From Paenibacillus taiwanensis DSM 18679 (GTDB taxonomy: Bacteria; Bacillota; Bacilli; Paenibacillales; Paenibacillaceae), in contig NZ_AULE01000024.1 in assembly GCF_000425125.1 (NCBI RefSeq), positions 1 to 64,000 of the forward strand: 64,000 nucleotides of DNA. The letters run 5' to 3'. Of this stretch, positions 17,701 through 25,363 are shown piece after piece; positions within the stretch are counted from its first letter, which is position 1; the number at the start of each line of letters is the position of its first letter. Made by a program: the position numbers and the translations under genes. The notes under the pieces are model-generated. The model was given only the letters and a program-made list of their open reading frames with translations. It did no database searches and was not told where the DNA came from.

Positions 17701-18693
17701 AACAACCCAAATTTGGTTTTTCCGGCACTGCGGCAGGATCAGGTGGTCATCGGTCTTCCGGCAAACGTTAACGCAGGCGGCGGCTATACGAGTGTAGCGG
17801 AAGTACAAAAGGCGATGAATTATTTGATGAAGGGCCAATCTTTTAATGGGCGTTATAAGCTGGCTAATCCAACTGGATATGCGGGCGTCCGGGGATTAAT
17901 GACGTGGTCAATTAATTGGGATAAATTTAATAATTTTGAGTTTTCCACCAAACACCGCATTTATCTCGACAGCTATCAGACAGGTCCAGATACACAACCA
18001 CCATCGATGCCGGCTAATCTTCAGGCAAATGGAGTAACCTCAAATAGTGTTAAGTTGGTGTGGAGTGCATCAACGGATAACGTAGGTGTTATCGCTTATG
18101 ATGTGTATCAGGGGGGCGTTAAGACAGCAACGGTTACCGGAACGACGTATCAAGCGATGGGATTAACCGCAGCTACGACCTACTCCTTCCACGTTAGAGC
18201 AAGAGATTTGGCGGGCAATGTATCTTCTGCAAGTCAGGCTATTCAGGTGACAACCCTTGTGGACAACGGTGATGACGTCATCCCACCTACGATGCCTGGC
18301 AACGTGCAAGTTACAGCAAAATCGGCAACAAGCATAACGTTAAGCTGGACACCGTCCACGGATAACGTTGCAGTTGTTGAATATTTGGTGAGTTATGGAG
18401 CAAATACAATGAGTGTAACAACACCATCGGCTATGACCATAGGACTGACTCCTAATACGTTGTATTCGTTCTCCATAACAGCAAAAGATCAAGCCGGAAA
18501 TGTTTCTCCCGCAGCAGCGATCCAAGTGACAACTGATGCTGCGAGTGGTACGGCAGCCTGGAAGGCAGGTACAGCGTATAAAACCAACGATGAGGTGACT
18601 TACAACAACGCGGTATATGTTTGCGTACAAGGGCATACTTCCTTGCAAGGTTGGGAACCTGCCAATGTACCCGCGTTATGGAGAAAGAAATAA
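14755..18693 (+). CDS. Secreted double-GH18 chitinase with four FnIII and two CBM5/12 domains
   Basis: 1312 residues from the ATG after AAAGGAGG; the frame is open about 57 codons further upstream but without support. The signal peptide ends near VSA at 38. Order: GH18-1 (about 41-452, catalytic DGVDLDWE with acid Glu201), two FnIII (455-545, 548-640), CBM5/12 (642-695), linker (696-740), GH18-2 (741-1072, DGLDIDFE with Glu857), two FnIII (1078-1168, 1177-1262) and CBM5/12 (1265-1312). The first half has the plan of Bacillus circulans ChiA1, the second a ChiD-like catalytic domain. Both active sites look complete, so two complementary chitin-hydrolysing activities are expected outside the cell. 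The linker reads like a lost gene boundary. Confidence 0.95.
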   Translation: MMYAPTALIRKSAVTLLAFAMMLSVLVASFVPAQTVSAASSYKVIGYYPSWGAYGRNYQVSSIDTTKVTHINYAFADICWNGRHGNPDPTSPNTQTWACQDANGNINVPNGTIVLGDPWIDVQKSFPGDKWDEPVRGNIKQLNLLKQANPNLKTIISVGGWSWSNRFSDVAATAATREVFANSAVNFIRTYNFDGVDLDWEYPVGGGLIGNSARPEDKQNYTLLLQTIREKLNAAGTADGKQYLLTIASGASPTYASNTELGQIANAVDWINIMTYDFNGGWQKMSGHNAPLYYDPQATAAGLPNAQTFNVVEGVQGHLNAGVPASKIVLGMPLYGRGMGGCTDAANGQYQQCTGAAQVGTWEKGSFDFYDLEANYINKNGYVRYWNDASKVPYLYNKSNKTYISYDDVESFGYKVSFLKSKGLGGAMIWDLSGDRNKTLQNKLVNDLGGGGTPPDVTPPTAPSNVTVVSKTATSVNLSWTASTDNVGVTGYTVTYGTNTVNVTGASAAITGLSANTAYTFAIAAKDVAGNVSPAATIQVTTDSGSVPDVTPPTAPSNVTVVSKTATSVNLSWTASTDNVGVIGYTVAYGTNTVNVTGASAALTGLSANTAYTFAIAAKDAAGNVSPAATIQVTTDANSGGVCAPAWDAAAVYTGGNRVTYSGKVYEAKWWTKGDRPDQGGDWGVWKLIGPCSSTPALIEPTEQLEATGAAIVGGAGISPAFLSLSSKSALAEPVTAALPADKKVLVGYWHNFDNGSGFIRLRDVSPNFDVINVSFAEPVSGPSGGTIGFTPYNYTVSDFKADVKYLQAQGKKVLISIGGANGQVQLVSEQAKNNFVTSMTNIITTYGFDGLDIDFEGHSLYLNVGDKDFRSPTTPVITNLIAAVRSLHSHFGDSFMVTMAPETFFVQVGHSFYGGNGNGIDSRAGAYLPVIYGLRDVLDWLQVQHYNSGPITALDGTYYNMGDADFHVAMADMVLSGFTVANNPNLVFPALRQDQVVIGLPANVNAGGGYTSVAEVQKAMNYLMKGQSFNGRYKLANPTGYAGVRGLMTWSINWDKFNNFEFSTKHRIYLDSYQTGPDTQPPSMPANLQANGVTSNSVKLVWSASTDNVGVIAYDVYQGGVKTATVTGTTYQAMGLTAATTYSFHVRARDLAGNVSSASQAIQVTTLVDNGDDVIPPTMPGNVQVTAKSATSITLSWTPSTDNVAVVEYLVSYGANTMSVTTPSAMTIGLTPNTLYSFSITAKDQAGNVSPAAAIQVTTDAASGTAAWKAGTAYKTNDEVTYNNAVYVCVQGHTSLQGWEPANVPALWRKK
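16123..16662 (+). repeat. 279-bp tandem repeat encoding FnIII domains 1 and 2
   Basis: Two copies offset by 279 bases (93 residues) are almost identical at the DNA level, for example the shared stretches beginning at 16141 and 16420. The second pair of FnIII domains near the C-terminus is clearly diverged from these. This indicates recent duplication or gene conversion within the first half. Confidence 0.88.
16895..16921 (+). other. Terminator-like hairpin inside the chitinase coding sequence
   Basis: AGCGGGC (16899-16905) pairs perfectly with GCCCGCT (16911-16917) around ATTTC, and G-U/A-U pairs extend the stem outward to 16895/16921. TTTT then CTGT follow. It lies in the linker between the first CBM5/12 and the second GH18 domain. 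Confidence 0.75.
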
Positions 18694-18702
18694 TGAGTAT
18701 GA

Positions 18703-18728
18703 AGCCCGGGTTATGCCGGGCTATTTGT
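18703..18728 (+). terminator. Intrinsic terminator after the chitinase gene
   Basis: AGCCCGG pairs with CCGGGCT around a short loop, followed by ATTTGTAT. The T run is weak but the position right after the stop is right. Confidence 0.7.
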
Positions 18729-18757
18729 ATAGTTGTTTACATTATCTATCTACAGTT

Positions 18758-18784
18758 TGTCACAAAGTCGGATGTCTAACCGTC
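18758..18784 (+). promoter_or_regulatory. ECF41-type autoregulated promoter
   Basis: TGTCACA (18758-18764), a 16-base spacer, then CGTC (18781-18784). This is the promoter pattern reported for ECF41 sigma factors. It sits about 105 bases before the sigma gene, so it should direct that gene's own transcription. Confidence 0.7.
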
Positions 18785-18888
18785 TTCTTAACGAATTATA
18801 ATTGAAGTGATAGAGGACGGCTGCACGATATTTTAATAAGCAGTTGTTTCTTTTGCAGGCAAAATGTGGAGCAGGAGGACCTCGTGCG

Positions 18889-19827
18889 ATGGGAGCAGAT
18901 ACAACATCTCCAGAGTGGATTTACGGTACATATAAGACGCTATTGTTTTCAATTGCCTATCGGATGCTTGGCTCAGTAACAGATGCGGAGGATATGGTAC
19001 AAGATACATTTCTTTCTTGGAATGAGAAACGTCCGGCGCAAATTAAGGATGTAAAAAGTTATTTGTGTAAGATGGTCACCAATCGTTGTCTGGATCGTTT
19101 GCGGTCTGCAAGCAGAAAACGAGAAAGTTATGTCGGACAATGGATTCCGGAGCCGCTTCTTGACACGATAGATATGAATGAGCCCTCGAATCAAATGACA
19201 CATAAAGAATCTTTGTCAACTGCTTATTTGCTGCTGCTTCAGCAATTATCAGGTGTGGAACGTGCAGTATTTGTGCTGCGCGAAGTGCTGATGTTTGATT
19301 ACGATCAAATTGCTGAAGTCGTTAACAAAACACCAACTAATTGCAGACAGATTTTCCATCGGGCAAAGCGTGCTGTTCAGATGATGCCCGCGCAGCTTGA
19401 TCAGGAGCAACAACCATTTTCTACTAATATCGAAAATGAGTCTCCATTGATCGCTCCTGTCAGCAGCACATCGAATACTGTCGAGCAATTTATCCACGCC
19501 CTAACTGCGGGTAATGTCACGACCAGTGTAAGCCTGCTCGCATCAGATGCTGTTCTCATGAGCGATGGCGGCGGCAAAGTTAGAGCTGCGCTCCAACCGA
19601 TATTAGGCGCAGATCGGATTTCCCGCTTTCTGGCTGGTCTTCTTACTAAAATGCCGACAGATTTGATCTCTACAACAGCCAATGTAAATGGTGAATTAGG
19701 AATGGTGCTGTATATGAACAAGCAGCCACTAGGTGTTGTCTCGTTTGCTGCCGCAAGCGATCGTATCAGAGGAATATACATCGTCATAAATCCTGATAAA
19801 TTAACGCACGTTCATCCTTTGTGTTAG
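18889..19827 (+). CDS. ECF41-family sigma factor with SnoaL-like C-terminal domain
   Basis: 312 residues from the ATG after AGGAGG; the frame is open 15 codons upstream without support. Sigma region 2 is at about 8-75 (YGTYKTLLFSIAYRMLGSVTD), the linker motif WIPEPL at 85-90, region 4 at about 115-165, and a SnoaL/NTF2-like extension at about 195-300 with the ECF41 motif DGGGK at 226-230. In this group the fused C-terminal domain replaces a separate anti-sigma factor and tunes activity. ECF41 genes usually sit beside a carboxymuconolactone decarboxylase, oxidoreductase or epimerase target. None is adjacent here: the next gene is DUF1836 on the other strand. The signal is unknown. Confidence 0.9.
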   Translation: MGADTTSPEWIYGTYKTLLFSIAYRMLGSVTDAEDMVQDTFLSWNEKRPAQIKDVKSYLCKMVTNRCLDRLRSASRKRESYVGQWIPEPLLDTIDMNEPSNQMTHKESLSTAYLLLLQQLSGVERAVFVLREVLMFDYDQIAEVVNKTPTNCRQIFHRAKRAVQMMPAQLDQEQQPFSTNIENESPLIAPVSSTSNTVEQFIHALTAGNVTTSVSLLASDAVLMSDGGGKVRAALQPILGADRISRFLAGLLTKMPTDLISTTANVNGELGMVLYMNKQPLGVVSFAAASDRIRGIYIVINPDKLTHVHPLC

Positions 19828-19840
19828 CGTTGAACCGAAA

Positions 19841-19880
19841 CAGGCAGCCGCATCTTACATGGCGGCTGCCTGTTTGTTCA
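19841..19880. terminator. Terminator between the ECF41 gene and the DUF1836 gene
   Basis: A perfect 11-bp stem CAGGCAGCCGC/GCGGCTGCCTG with a 10-nt loop, followed by TTTGTTC. It is placed to serve the sigma gene and possibly also the converging gene. Confidence 0.8.
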
Positions 19881-19955
19881 ACTCGGCTATTATTCCCGCT
19901 GAGCCGAATGGATGGTTTAATGCTTGACGGGCTCCCTGAACAGTTGGGATTGTCG

Positions 19956-20771
19956 TCAAGTAGAGGTGAAATGATCAGGCTGAGCTAGCATCATCGTATG
20001 CAAGTATCGCTTGGCTAGATGCTGGAAGTACGTCGTCTGCACGGAAGTAATAGCGATCACCAGCGCATTTCGAATCAGGATGCGATGTTTGTCCTGAATT
20101 TGGGCACACTTTGTCATATATTCATCTGTTTTTTTGACGATAATAAGTTCAAGTACATCGTCATGATGAAGCCGTAGCGGGTCATGACCGTGAACGTCCA
20201 GTACCTGATCATTATTTTGATCAAGCTCCTCATACAAAGAAGAGTAGATCTGGTAAAAAGTTAACGGACGAATGGGGTATTCCCCATCCTGATCCTGCTG
20301 CTCGAACAATACGGATAAAAGCTGCCGTATCGCATCGAAGCTGAGCGTTGCTCGCAAATCCTCTACAATAAGGATGATAGCTGCTTGCTGCAAGTCATAC
20401 TTTTTACCAACGCGTGGAGAACAGATCAATTCTTTGATGTCCCGTTTCACCCAATTTTGTATGGAAGTAATGGAGAAGCTCGTATATTCAACCTGATTGC
20501 CCAGTGACACGATCTCATTTAGCGAAAGTCCCTCGGTATGAAGATTGCTTCGAATCAATTTCTCTAATATGATAGGCAGCTTGGACGGCATCATCGTCAT
20601 ACTTGCGGTATCAGTGCCTTTGAATTGCTGGTATCGACGCCACACTTCTTGGAGGATAAGGAGTGGGCTTTTGCCACTAATAGCGGACTCGGCTGATTCT
20701 CCTGAGTGAGAGCGGTACAAAAATTGAAGCAGTGCGGACATTTGTTTCCGCGTTAGCATAAAGGACTCCAT
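19956..20771 (-). CDS. DUF1836 domain protein
   Basis: 271 residues from the ATG after AAGGAGGCAAGCA; nine extra upstream codons are possible but lack a ribosome site. The central part (about 90-160) has the DUF1836 pattern VEYTSFSITSIQNWVKRDIK, GKKYDLQQAAIILIVEDLR and LSFDAIRQLL. That pattern resembles a MerR-type winged helix DNA-binding region, so a transcription role is possible but not shown. There is no membrane segment or signal peptide. The gene is alone on this strand, between the ECF41 and CNNM genes. Confidence 0.8.
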   Translation of the reverse strand: MESFMLTRKQMSALLQFLYRSHSGESAESAISGKSPLLILQEVWRRYQQFKGTDTASMTMMPSKLPIILEKLIRSNLHTEGLSLNEIVSLGNQVEYTSFSITSIQNWVKRDIKELICSPRVGKKYDLQQAAIILIVEDLRATLSFDAIRQLLSVLFEQQDQDGEYPIRPLTFYQIYSSLYEELDQNNDQVLDVHGHDPLRLHHDDVLELIIVKKTDEYMTKCAQIQDKHRILIRNALVIAITSVQTTYFQHLAKRYLHTMMLAQPDHFTST

Positions 20772-21000
20772 TGCTTGCCTCCTTCGACGCATATACATAA
20801 CGTGTGTGATATATGATTAACGGTAGCACTAGGCGAGTGTACAATCAAGTTTGCTTGTCATACCTGCTAAGAACTGCCCTTACATCATACAAAGACGACT
20901 AATCGCAAGTCAAAGGGAAATACAAAGCATGCCGACCGCTTAAAGATTGAATAACAACCGCTACGGGTTAATTATGACTTAATATGAACCGATTCAGACG

Positions 21001-21045
21001 TTGTGATTCTGTAGATAAGTTCATATAATAAGTTCAAATGAACTT
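21001..21045 (+). promoter_or_regulatory. Sigma-A promoter with AAGTTCA repeats upstream of the CNNM gene
   Basis: TTGTGA (21001-21006), a 17-base spacer and a perfect TATAAT (21024-21029). AAGTTCA occurs directly at 21017-21023 and 21030-21036 and inverted as TGAACTT at 21039-21045, so it overlaps the spacer and start site. This looks like an operator for an unidentified regulator. The remainder of the 20772-21081 gap shows nothing else. Confidence 0.65.
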
Positions 21046-21081
21046 AAAAATAGCTATCTCAAAGGAGAGAATCATTTAACA

Positions 21082-22386
21082 ATGGAAGTTCCCACCCTAG
21101 AATTTATTCTTATCGCTGTATTAATTGCAATGACTGCGTTTTTCGTAGCAGCCGAGTTTGCCATCGTTAAGGTACGAACAAGTCGTATCGACCAGCTAGT
21201 GCTAGAAGGTAAGGCTAACGCATTAGCCGCCAAAAAGGTTATTAGCAATTTGGATGGCTACTTGTCCGCCTGTCAGCTTGGCATTACGATTACAGCACTT
21301 GGTTTAGGATGGTTGGGTGAGCCTACCGTTGAAAAGCTGCTCCATCCGTTGTTTGAAATTGCTGGTTTCCCGGAGCAGATCAACAAAGTATTGTCGTTTA
21401 TTGTCGCGTTTGTTTTAATAACGTTTCTACACGTGGTGGTTGGTGAATTGGCACCGAAGACAGCCGCTATCCAGAAATCAGAGCAAGTGACATTGCTTTT
21501 TGCCAAGCCGCTTATTCTGTTCCACAAGATCATGTATCCGTTTATTTGGATGCTGAACGGCTCTGCCAATGCGATTACACGAATGTTCGGTATGAAGCCT
21601 GCTAGTGAACATGAAGAAGCCCATTCAGAGGAAGAGTTGCAAATTATTTTAAGTGAGAGCTTTGAAAGCGGTAAGATTAACAATACGGAGTATGGTTATG
21701 TAAGCCGCATATTTGCATTTGACGACTTGTTGGCTAAAGAAATTATGGTTCCTCGAACCGATATGATTGCACTGGACGCTGATCTAACGGTCGATGAAAA
21801 TATGAGCGTTATGAAGCAAGAAGAATATACACGTTATCCCGTTATTAAAGAGGATAAAGATAACGTCATTGGAATGGTTAATACGAAGCAGATGTTCCTT
21901 GATTACAAGATCATTGCAAACGTTCCGGTTGAGCAATTGGTTCAACCGATTATGACGGTGTCAGAAGCGATGCCTGTCAAGAAGCTGCTGCGCAAGATGC
22001 AGTTGGAACGTGCGCATATGGCGATTCTCGTTGATGAATACGGGGGAACATCGGGCATGATTACGATAGAAGATATATTGGAAGAGATCGTTGGCGAGAT
22101 TCGAGACGAATTTGATGCGGAAGAGCGCGCTGAAGTAGAGCGAGTAGCAGAAGGTCATTATCGTGTAGATGGGAAAGTATTATTGTCTGAAGTGAATGAT
22201 TTGTTAGGCACCCATCTTGAAAGTGCTGATTTCGACACCATTGCCGGATGGTTGTATGATCGTTTCCCAGATGGAAAGCGTGGCAGCAAGATAACGGTTG
22301 AGGGTGTAGAATTTACGATCTTGGAAAAGGAAAGACATCGAATCCGTAAGGTTGAGCTCAAGCGAGCGACGGAGGGTATGGAGTAA
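21082..22386 (+). CDS. CNNM/CorC-HlyC family membrane protein (DUF21-CBS-CBS-CorC_HlyC)
   Basis: A 434-residue inner-membrane protein. The DUF21 transmembrane domain (about 1-190) begins with hydrophobic [21 protein letters not shown] and contains [22 protein letters not shown]. Two CBS domains are at about 205-330 ([22 protein letters not shown]-type motif), and the C-terminal CorC_HlyC domain is at about 350-425. Members are often annotated as haemolysins but relatives such as B. subtilis YhdP/YqhB/MpfA act in magnesium efflux or homeostasis. Magnesium transport is the better guess. AAAGGAGAG precedes the start. It is a single-gene unit with its own promoter and terminator. Confidence 0.9.
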   Translation: MEVPTLEFILIAVLIAMTAFFVAAEFAIVKVRTSRIDQLVLEGKANALAAKKVISNLDGYLSACQLGITITALGLGWLGEPTVEKLLHPLFEIAGFPEQINKVLSFIVAFVLITFLHVVVGELAPKTAAIQKSEQVTLLFAKPLILFHKIMYPFIWMLNGSANAITRMFGMKPASEHEEAHSEEELQIILSESFESGKINNTEYGYVSRIFAFDDLLAKEIMVPRTDMIALDADLTVDENMSVMKQEEYTRYPVIKEDKDNVIGMVNTKQMFLDYKIIANVPVEQLVQPIMTVSEAMPVKKLLRKMQLERAHMAILVDEYGGTSGMITIEDILEEIVGEIRDEFDAEERAEVERVAEGHYRVDGKVLLSEVNDLLGTHLESADFDTIAGWLYDRFPDGKRGSKITVEGVEFTILEKERHRIRKVELKRATEGME

Positions 22387-22402
22387 CTGAAGTTGATAAG
22401 GA

Positions 22403-22431
22403 GCCTGTCCCCATTGGGGGCAGGTTTTTTT
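22403..22431 (+). terminator. Intrinsic terminator
   Basis: CCTGTCCCC pairs with GGGGGCAGG around ATT, followed by seven T residues. Confidence 0.88.
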
Positions 22432-22440
22432 GTGCTCTGC

Positions 22441-22469
22441 TTGACATTTGTTGGGGAGATGGATAGAAT
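22441..22469 (+). promoter_or_regulatory. Sigma-A promoter of the G3E GTPase gene
   Basis: A perfect TTGACA (22441-22446), a 17-base spacer and TAGAAT (22464-22469). Confidence 0.8.
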
Positions 22470-22485
22470 GCTCTTATGTGTTTAA

Positions 22486-22500
22486 TCGTAATAATTACGA
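22486..22500 (+). promoter_or_regulatory. Zur box
   Basis: TCGTAATAATTACGA is a perfect 7-1-7 palindrome identical to the B. subtilis Zur consensus TCGTAATNATTACGA. It lies just downstream of the -10, where bound Zur would block transcription when zinc is sufficient. Confidence 0.85.
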
Positions 22501-22519
22501 ATAAAACTTAGGAGAAAGG

Positions 22520-23791
22520 ATGATCAGATTGAGTACAGGTGAATGGGAAGCGGGAGAAGGCTATGAGCCGATTCCAGTTACGGTGTTATGCGGCTATCTA
22601 GGTTCTGGTAAGACGACCGTGCTTAACCATATCCTTCAGCAGCGAGGCGGGATGCGTGTTGCTGTCATTGTAAATGATATGAGCGAAGTGAATATCGATG
22701 CAAAGCTAATTCAATCAGGCTCCGCTTTGTCACGTACAGACGAGAAGCTGATTGAATTATCCAATGGCTGCATCTGCTGTACGCTTCGTGACGATCTGCT
22801 TCAAGAAGTGAATAGATTAACCGCGGAAGGCAGATTTGACGCAATCGTAATTGAGTCAACAGGAGTAGGGGAACCTATTCCGATCGCACAGACATTTACG
22901 TATCAAGATGACAATTTAAAAATTAACTTATCTGAGCGTTGTCGATTGGATACGATGGTAACGGTAGTAGATGCTTATCGCTTCTGGCATGATTTCTCAT
23001 CTGGTGATAGTCTACTGGCGCGCCAGCAAGCAGTCGGTCATGAAGATGAGCGTGATGTCGTGGATTTGCTTATCGATCAAATTGAATTTTGTGACGTGCT
23101 GCTGCTAAACAAGTGTGACATGGTGCAAATGGAAGAACTGGATCAGTTGGAGCAGCTTATGCGTAAGCTGCAACCAAGGGCGCGAATTATTCGTACCGTT
23201 CAAGGTCAAGTGGATGTGAAAGATATAGTCCATACACATTTGTTTAATTTTGAGGCGGCTAGCAGCTCCCTTGGATGGATGAAAGAGTTGCAGCGTGAAG
23301 AGCATGTACCGGAAACAGAGGAATATGGGATTGGATCTATGGTATTCCGAAGTCGGCACCCATTCCACCCTGAGCGTTTAAGTATGCTCTTTGAGGAATG
23401 GCCAGAGGCGATTATACGTGCCAAAGGTATATTGTGGATTGCTTCGAGAAATGATATTGCAGCATCCATTAGTCAGGCGGGAGCCTCGATCCGCTTTGGT
23501 CCAGCGGGCTACTGGATGGCAGCATTACCTGACGAGGAACGACAGAGCTATCTGGATGCGGAGCCGGATTTGGCGGCAAGTTGGGACTCGCGTTGGGGAG
23601 ATCGACTGACAGAGCTTGTCTGTATCGGCATCGACTTTGATCGTGAAGAGATGAAGAAGCGGCTGGCAGACTGTGTGCTGCGGGAAGATGAAGTTGAACT
23701 GGATTGGAGTTGTTTTCATGACCCGCTGCCATCTTGGGATCAGGCATTAGATCAAGTGGAGATACAAGAAATAGGTGCGGACATAAGGTAG
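22520..23791 (+). CDS. yciC: Zinc-responsive G3E-family GTPase (YciC/ZagA-like metallochaperone)
   Basis: 423 residues. The P-loop GYLGSGKT is at 25-32, the metal-binding CxCC motif (GCICC) at 83-87, an ESTG switch near 113-116, and NKCD around 194-197. A C-terminal CobW-like domain follows. G3E GTPases deliver metals to client proteins; the YciC/ZagA branch is made under zinc limitation. The perfect Zur box upstream supports that assignment over other G3E branches (HypB, UreG, CobW). GGAGAAAGG lies just before the ATG; a TTG three codons later is a possible alternative. It is monocistronic, with no zinc importer gene nearby. Confidence 0.9.
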   Translation: MIRLSTGEWEAGEGYEPIPVTVLCGYLGSGKTTVLNHILQQRGGMRVAVIVNDMSEVNIDAKLIQSGSALSRTDEKLIELSNGCICCTLRDDLLQEVNRLTAEGRFDAIVIESTGVGEPIPIAQTFTYQDDNLKINLSERCRLDTMVTVVDAYRFWHDFSSGDSLLARQQAVGHEDERDVVDLLIDQIEFCDVLLLNKCDMVQMEELDQLEQLMRKLQPRARIIRTVQGQVDVKDIVHTHLFNFEAASSSLGWMKELQREEHVPETEEYGIGSMVFRSRHPFHPERLSMLFEEWPEAIIRAKGILWIASRNDIAASISQAGASIRFGPAGYWMAALPDEERQSYLDAEPDLAASWDSRWGDRLTELVCIGIDFDREEMKKRLADCVLREDEVELDWSCFHDPLPSWDQALDQVEIQEIGADIR

Positions 23792-23840
23792 GAAATGATT
23801 GACTAGGGGGCTGCTTTCAGACGTACTAGCGTATATAGGT

Positions 23841-23876
23841 AAGAGCGCTGACTGGGACATAGTTAGCGCTCTTTTT
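23841..23876 (+). terminator. Intrinsic terminator after the GTPase gene
   Basis: AAGAGCGCTGAC pairs with GTTAGCGCTCTT (one G-U), followed by TTTTT. Confidence 0.88.
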
Positions 23877-24736
23877 CGGTTCAGCCTATGCCTGAACCAT
23901 CTGCCACTCGCCATTTTATGATTAGTGTCTACATTAAAAATGTACAAGGCTACAAATTCATTCACAATTGTTATCGTTAAATCTGGAATCTAACATATGT
24001 TCAAGAAGAGTATTATATGCTAAAGTAAATAACATGTTGTAAAAAGGAAATAACACCCAAAAGAAATGTGTGTTTGTAAGAATAATCTTCGTATTTCGGA
24101 TCATCTTCCAATTGGCCAGTTATGCACGGTGTGCTTCATACCTTTATTGTACCCGCTATATTAGCGCGCACGATTGCTGCATATGCTCCCCGTACGTATC
24201 CGCTATGCATAGACACAGTTGACCTTGTCTGGTCAGATGCTGTTAGCCAGAGGGTCATGCTGCACATAATAATATCTAATCAGCATTTTACGTGTAACCA
24301 TTGTTCAGTTAGTTGTCTGTTGGCAGCGCACAGTCTGAATCTGCGCTAGGTGCACATTTTGCGACCAATACAAAGATCCACTGAAAGATGTACATAGAGG
24401 AGAGCAACTAAAGGAACGTTGCTTTGCAGCGTAAGTGCAGGTTCGAAGACTAGGCCTGATAGGTATCTCGATTTCGAGAACAACGAGACCGATATAATGA
24501 CTAGGCGAGGTGTACCATAGTTAGGTTGGTTTAACCGGAATAACGGATAACTATACGTAATATGCTAGCGGGCTAAACGTAAGTGGGCACAACACGAATG
24601 TTAGGAATCGTCTGGGAAGTGGTTTGTGTTGTGTCTTTCAGATAGGCTATATAGACTATTGGCCAGTGGTGCCAGCGGTGTTCCTAGCCTTTCTGCCATG
24701 ATATTCACAATTATTTAAATTAATGGAGGCTTGTTT
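23877..24736. other. 860-base region without a recognisable gene
   Basis: No coding frame with a ribosome site or family resemblance was found on either strand; the longest frame (24122-24349) has neither. Structure present: the palindrome TCTCGA-TT-TCGAGA (24466-24479), a direct repeat GACTAGGC (24448-24455 and 24499-24506) flanking it, and an inverted repeat CACAACAC/GTGTTGTG (24588-24595 and 24626-24633) followed by TCTTTC. A non-coding RNA or a decayed gene are both possible. Confidence 0.4.
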
Positions 24737-25309
24737 ATGAGTCAACACGTTCAACAGGACCGGGTTATCACATACGACATGTCCTATAGCAGGGATGAGA
24801 GATATCGGGAAATCGCTACTAATCCTGAACAGATGCGAATGGGTGTAGCAGCAATGATTGCTCATTATGAAAAGACGGAAGACGAGATTACGGCAGGGCG
24901 GATTAGTATCTATTTGCGAATACTAGGTGAATTGGATGAGGGTGAAAAATACGCACGTTTGGCGATCGGAGCATATCGGGAGGAGAAGCGGCCAAGAGGC
25001 GTATACGTAAACAAAATTCGACTTGCTCGCATTTTACACTGGAAAGGCGAATATAACGAAGCGACTGACATATTGTCAAACTTAAAAACAACGTTGGAGC
25101 GTGAGCATATAGCGGTCGATTTGTTAGATGTGATCTATTACGTAACTGGTGAAGTAAAAGTTGATCAAGGTCATTATAAAGAGGCATTATCCTTCTTGAA
25201 GGAGGCCAAACGATTAGGTGAGATTAAAAAGGATCAAGAAGCGCTTGCAGCGACTGTGGCAGCAATCGCAAGGACCGAACGTTTGTTGTCTAATGAGGCC
25301 AAATGCTAA
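24737..25309 (+). CDS. TPR-repeat protein of unknown function
   Basis: 190 residues, starting at the ATG six bases after GGAGGC; a TTG two codons earlier is rejected. The body (about 45-185) is helical, with TPR-like spacing: LRILGELDEGEKYARLAIGAYR, RLARILHWKGEYNEATDILSNL, GEVKVDQGHYKEALSFLKEA and further. Such proteins act as scaffolds or peptide receptors. It is not long enough, and has no N-terminal Rap domain, to be a Rap phosphatase. There is no signal peptide. It is followed at 54 bases by the DUF4269 gene, so they may form an operon. Confidence 0.7.
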   Translation: MSQHVQQDRVITYDMSYSRDERYREIATNPEQMRMGVAAMIAHYEKTEDEITAGRISIYLRILGELDEGEKYARLAIGAYREEKRPRGVYVNKIRLARILHWKGEYNEATDILSNLKTTLEREHIAVDLLDVIYYVTGEVKVDQGHYKEALSFLKEAKRLGEIKKDQEALAATVAAIARTERLLSNEAKC

Positions 25310-25363
25310 TTTGAGCAGTCTCGAATTGAAGTGAAGTGCAGCTAGAGGAGAAAGGGGAAGAAG

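Noticed and set aside
24122-24349. 75-codon frame in the long gene-free region
   Set aside because: No ribosome site and no conserved pattern; composition does not resemble the neighbours.
24737-25309. Rap-type quorum-sensing phosphatase
   Set aside because: It is too short, has no N-terminal three-helix domain and no small Phr gene follows.
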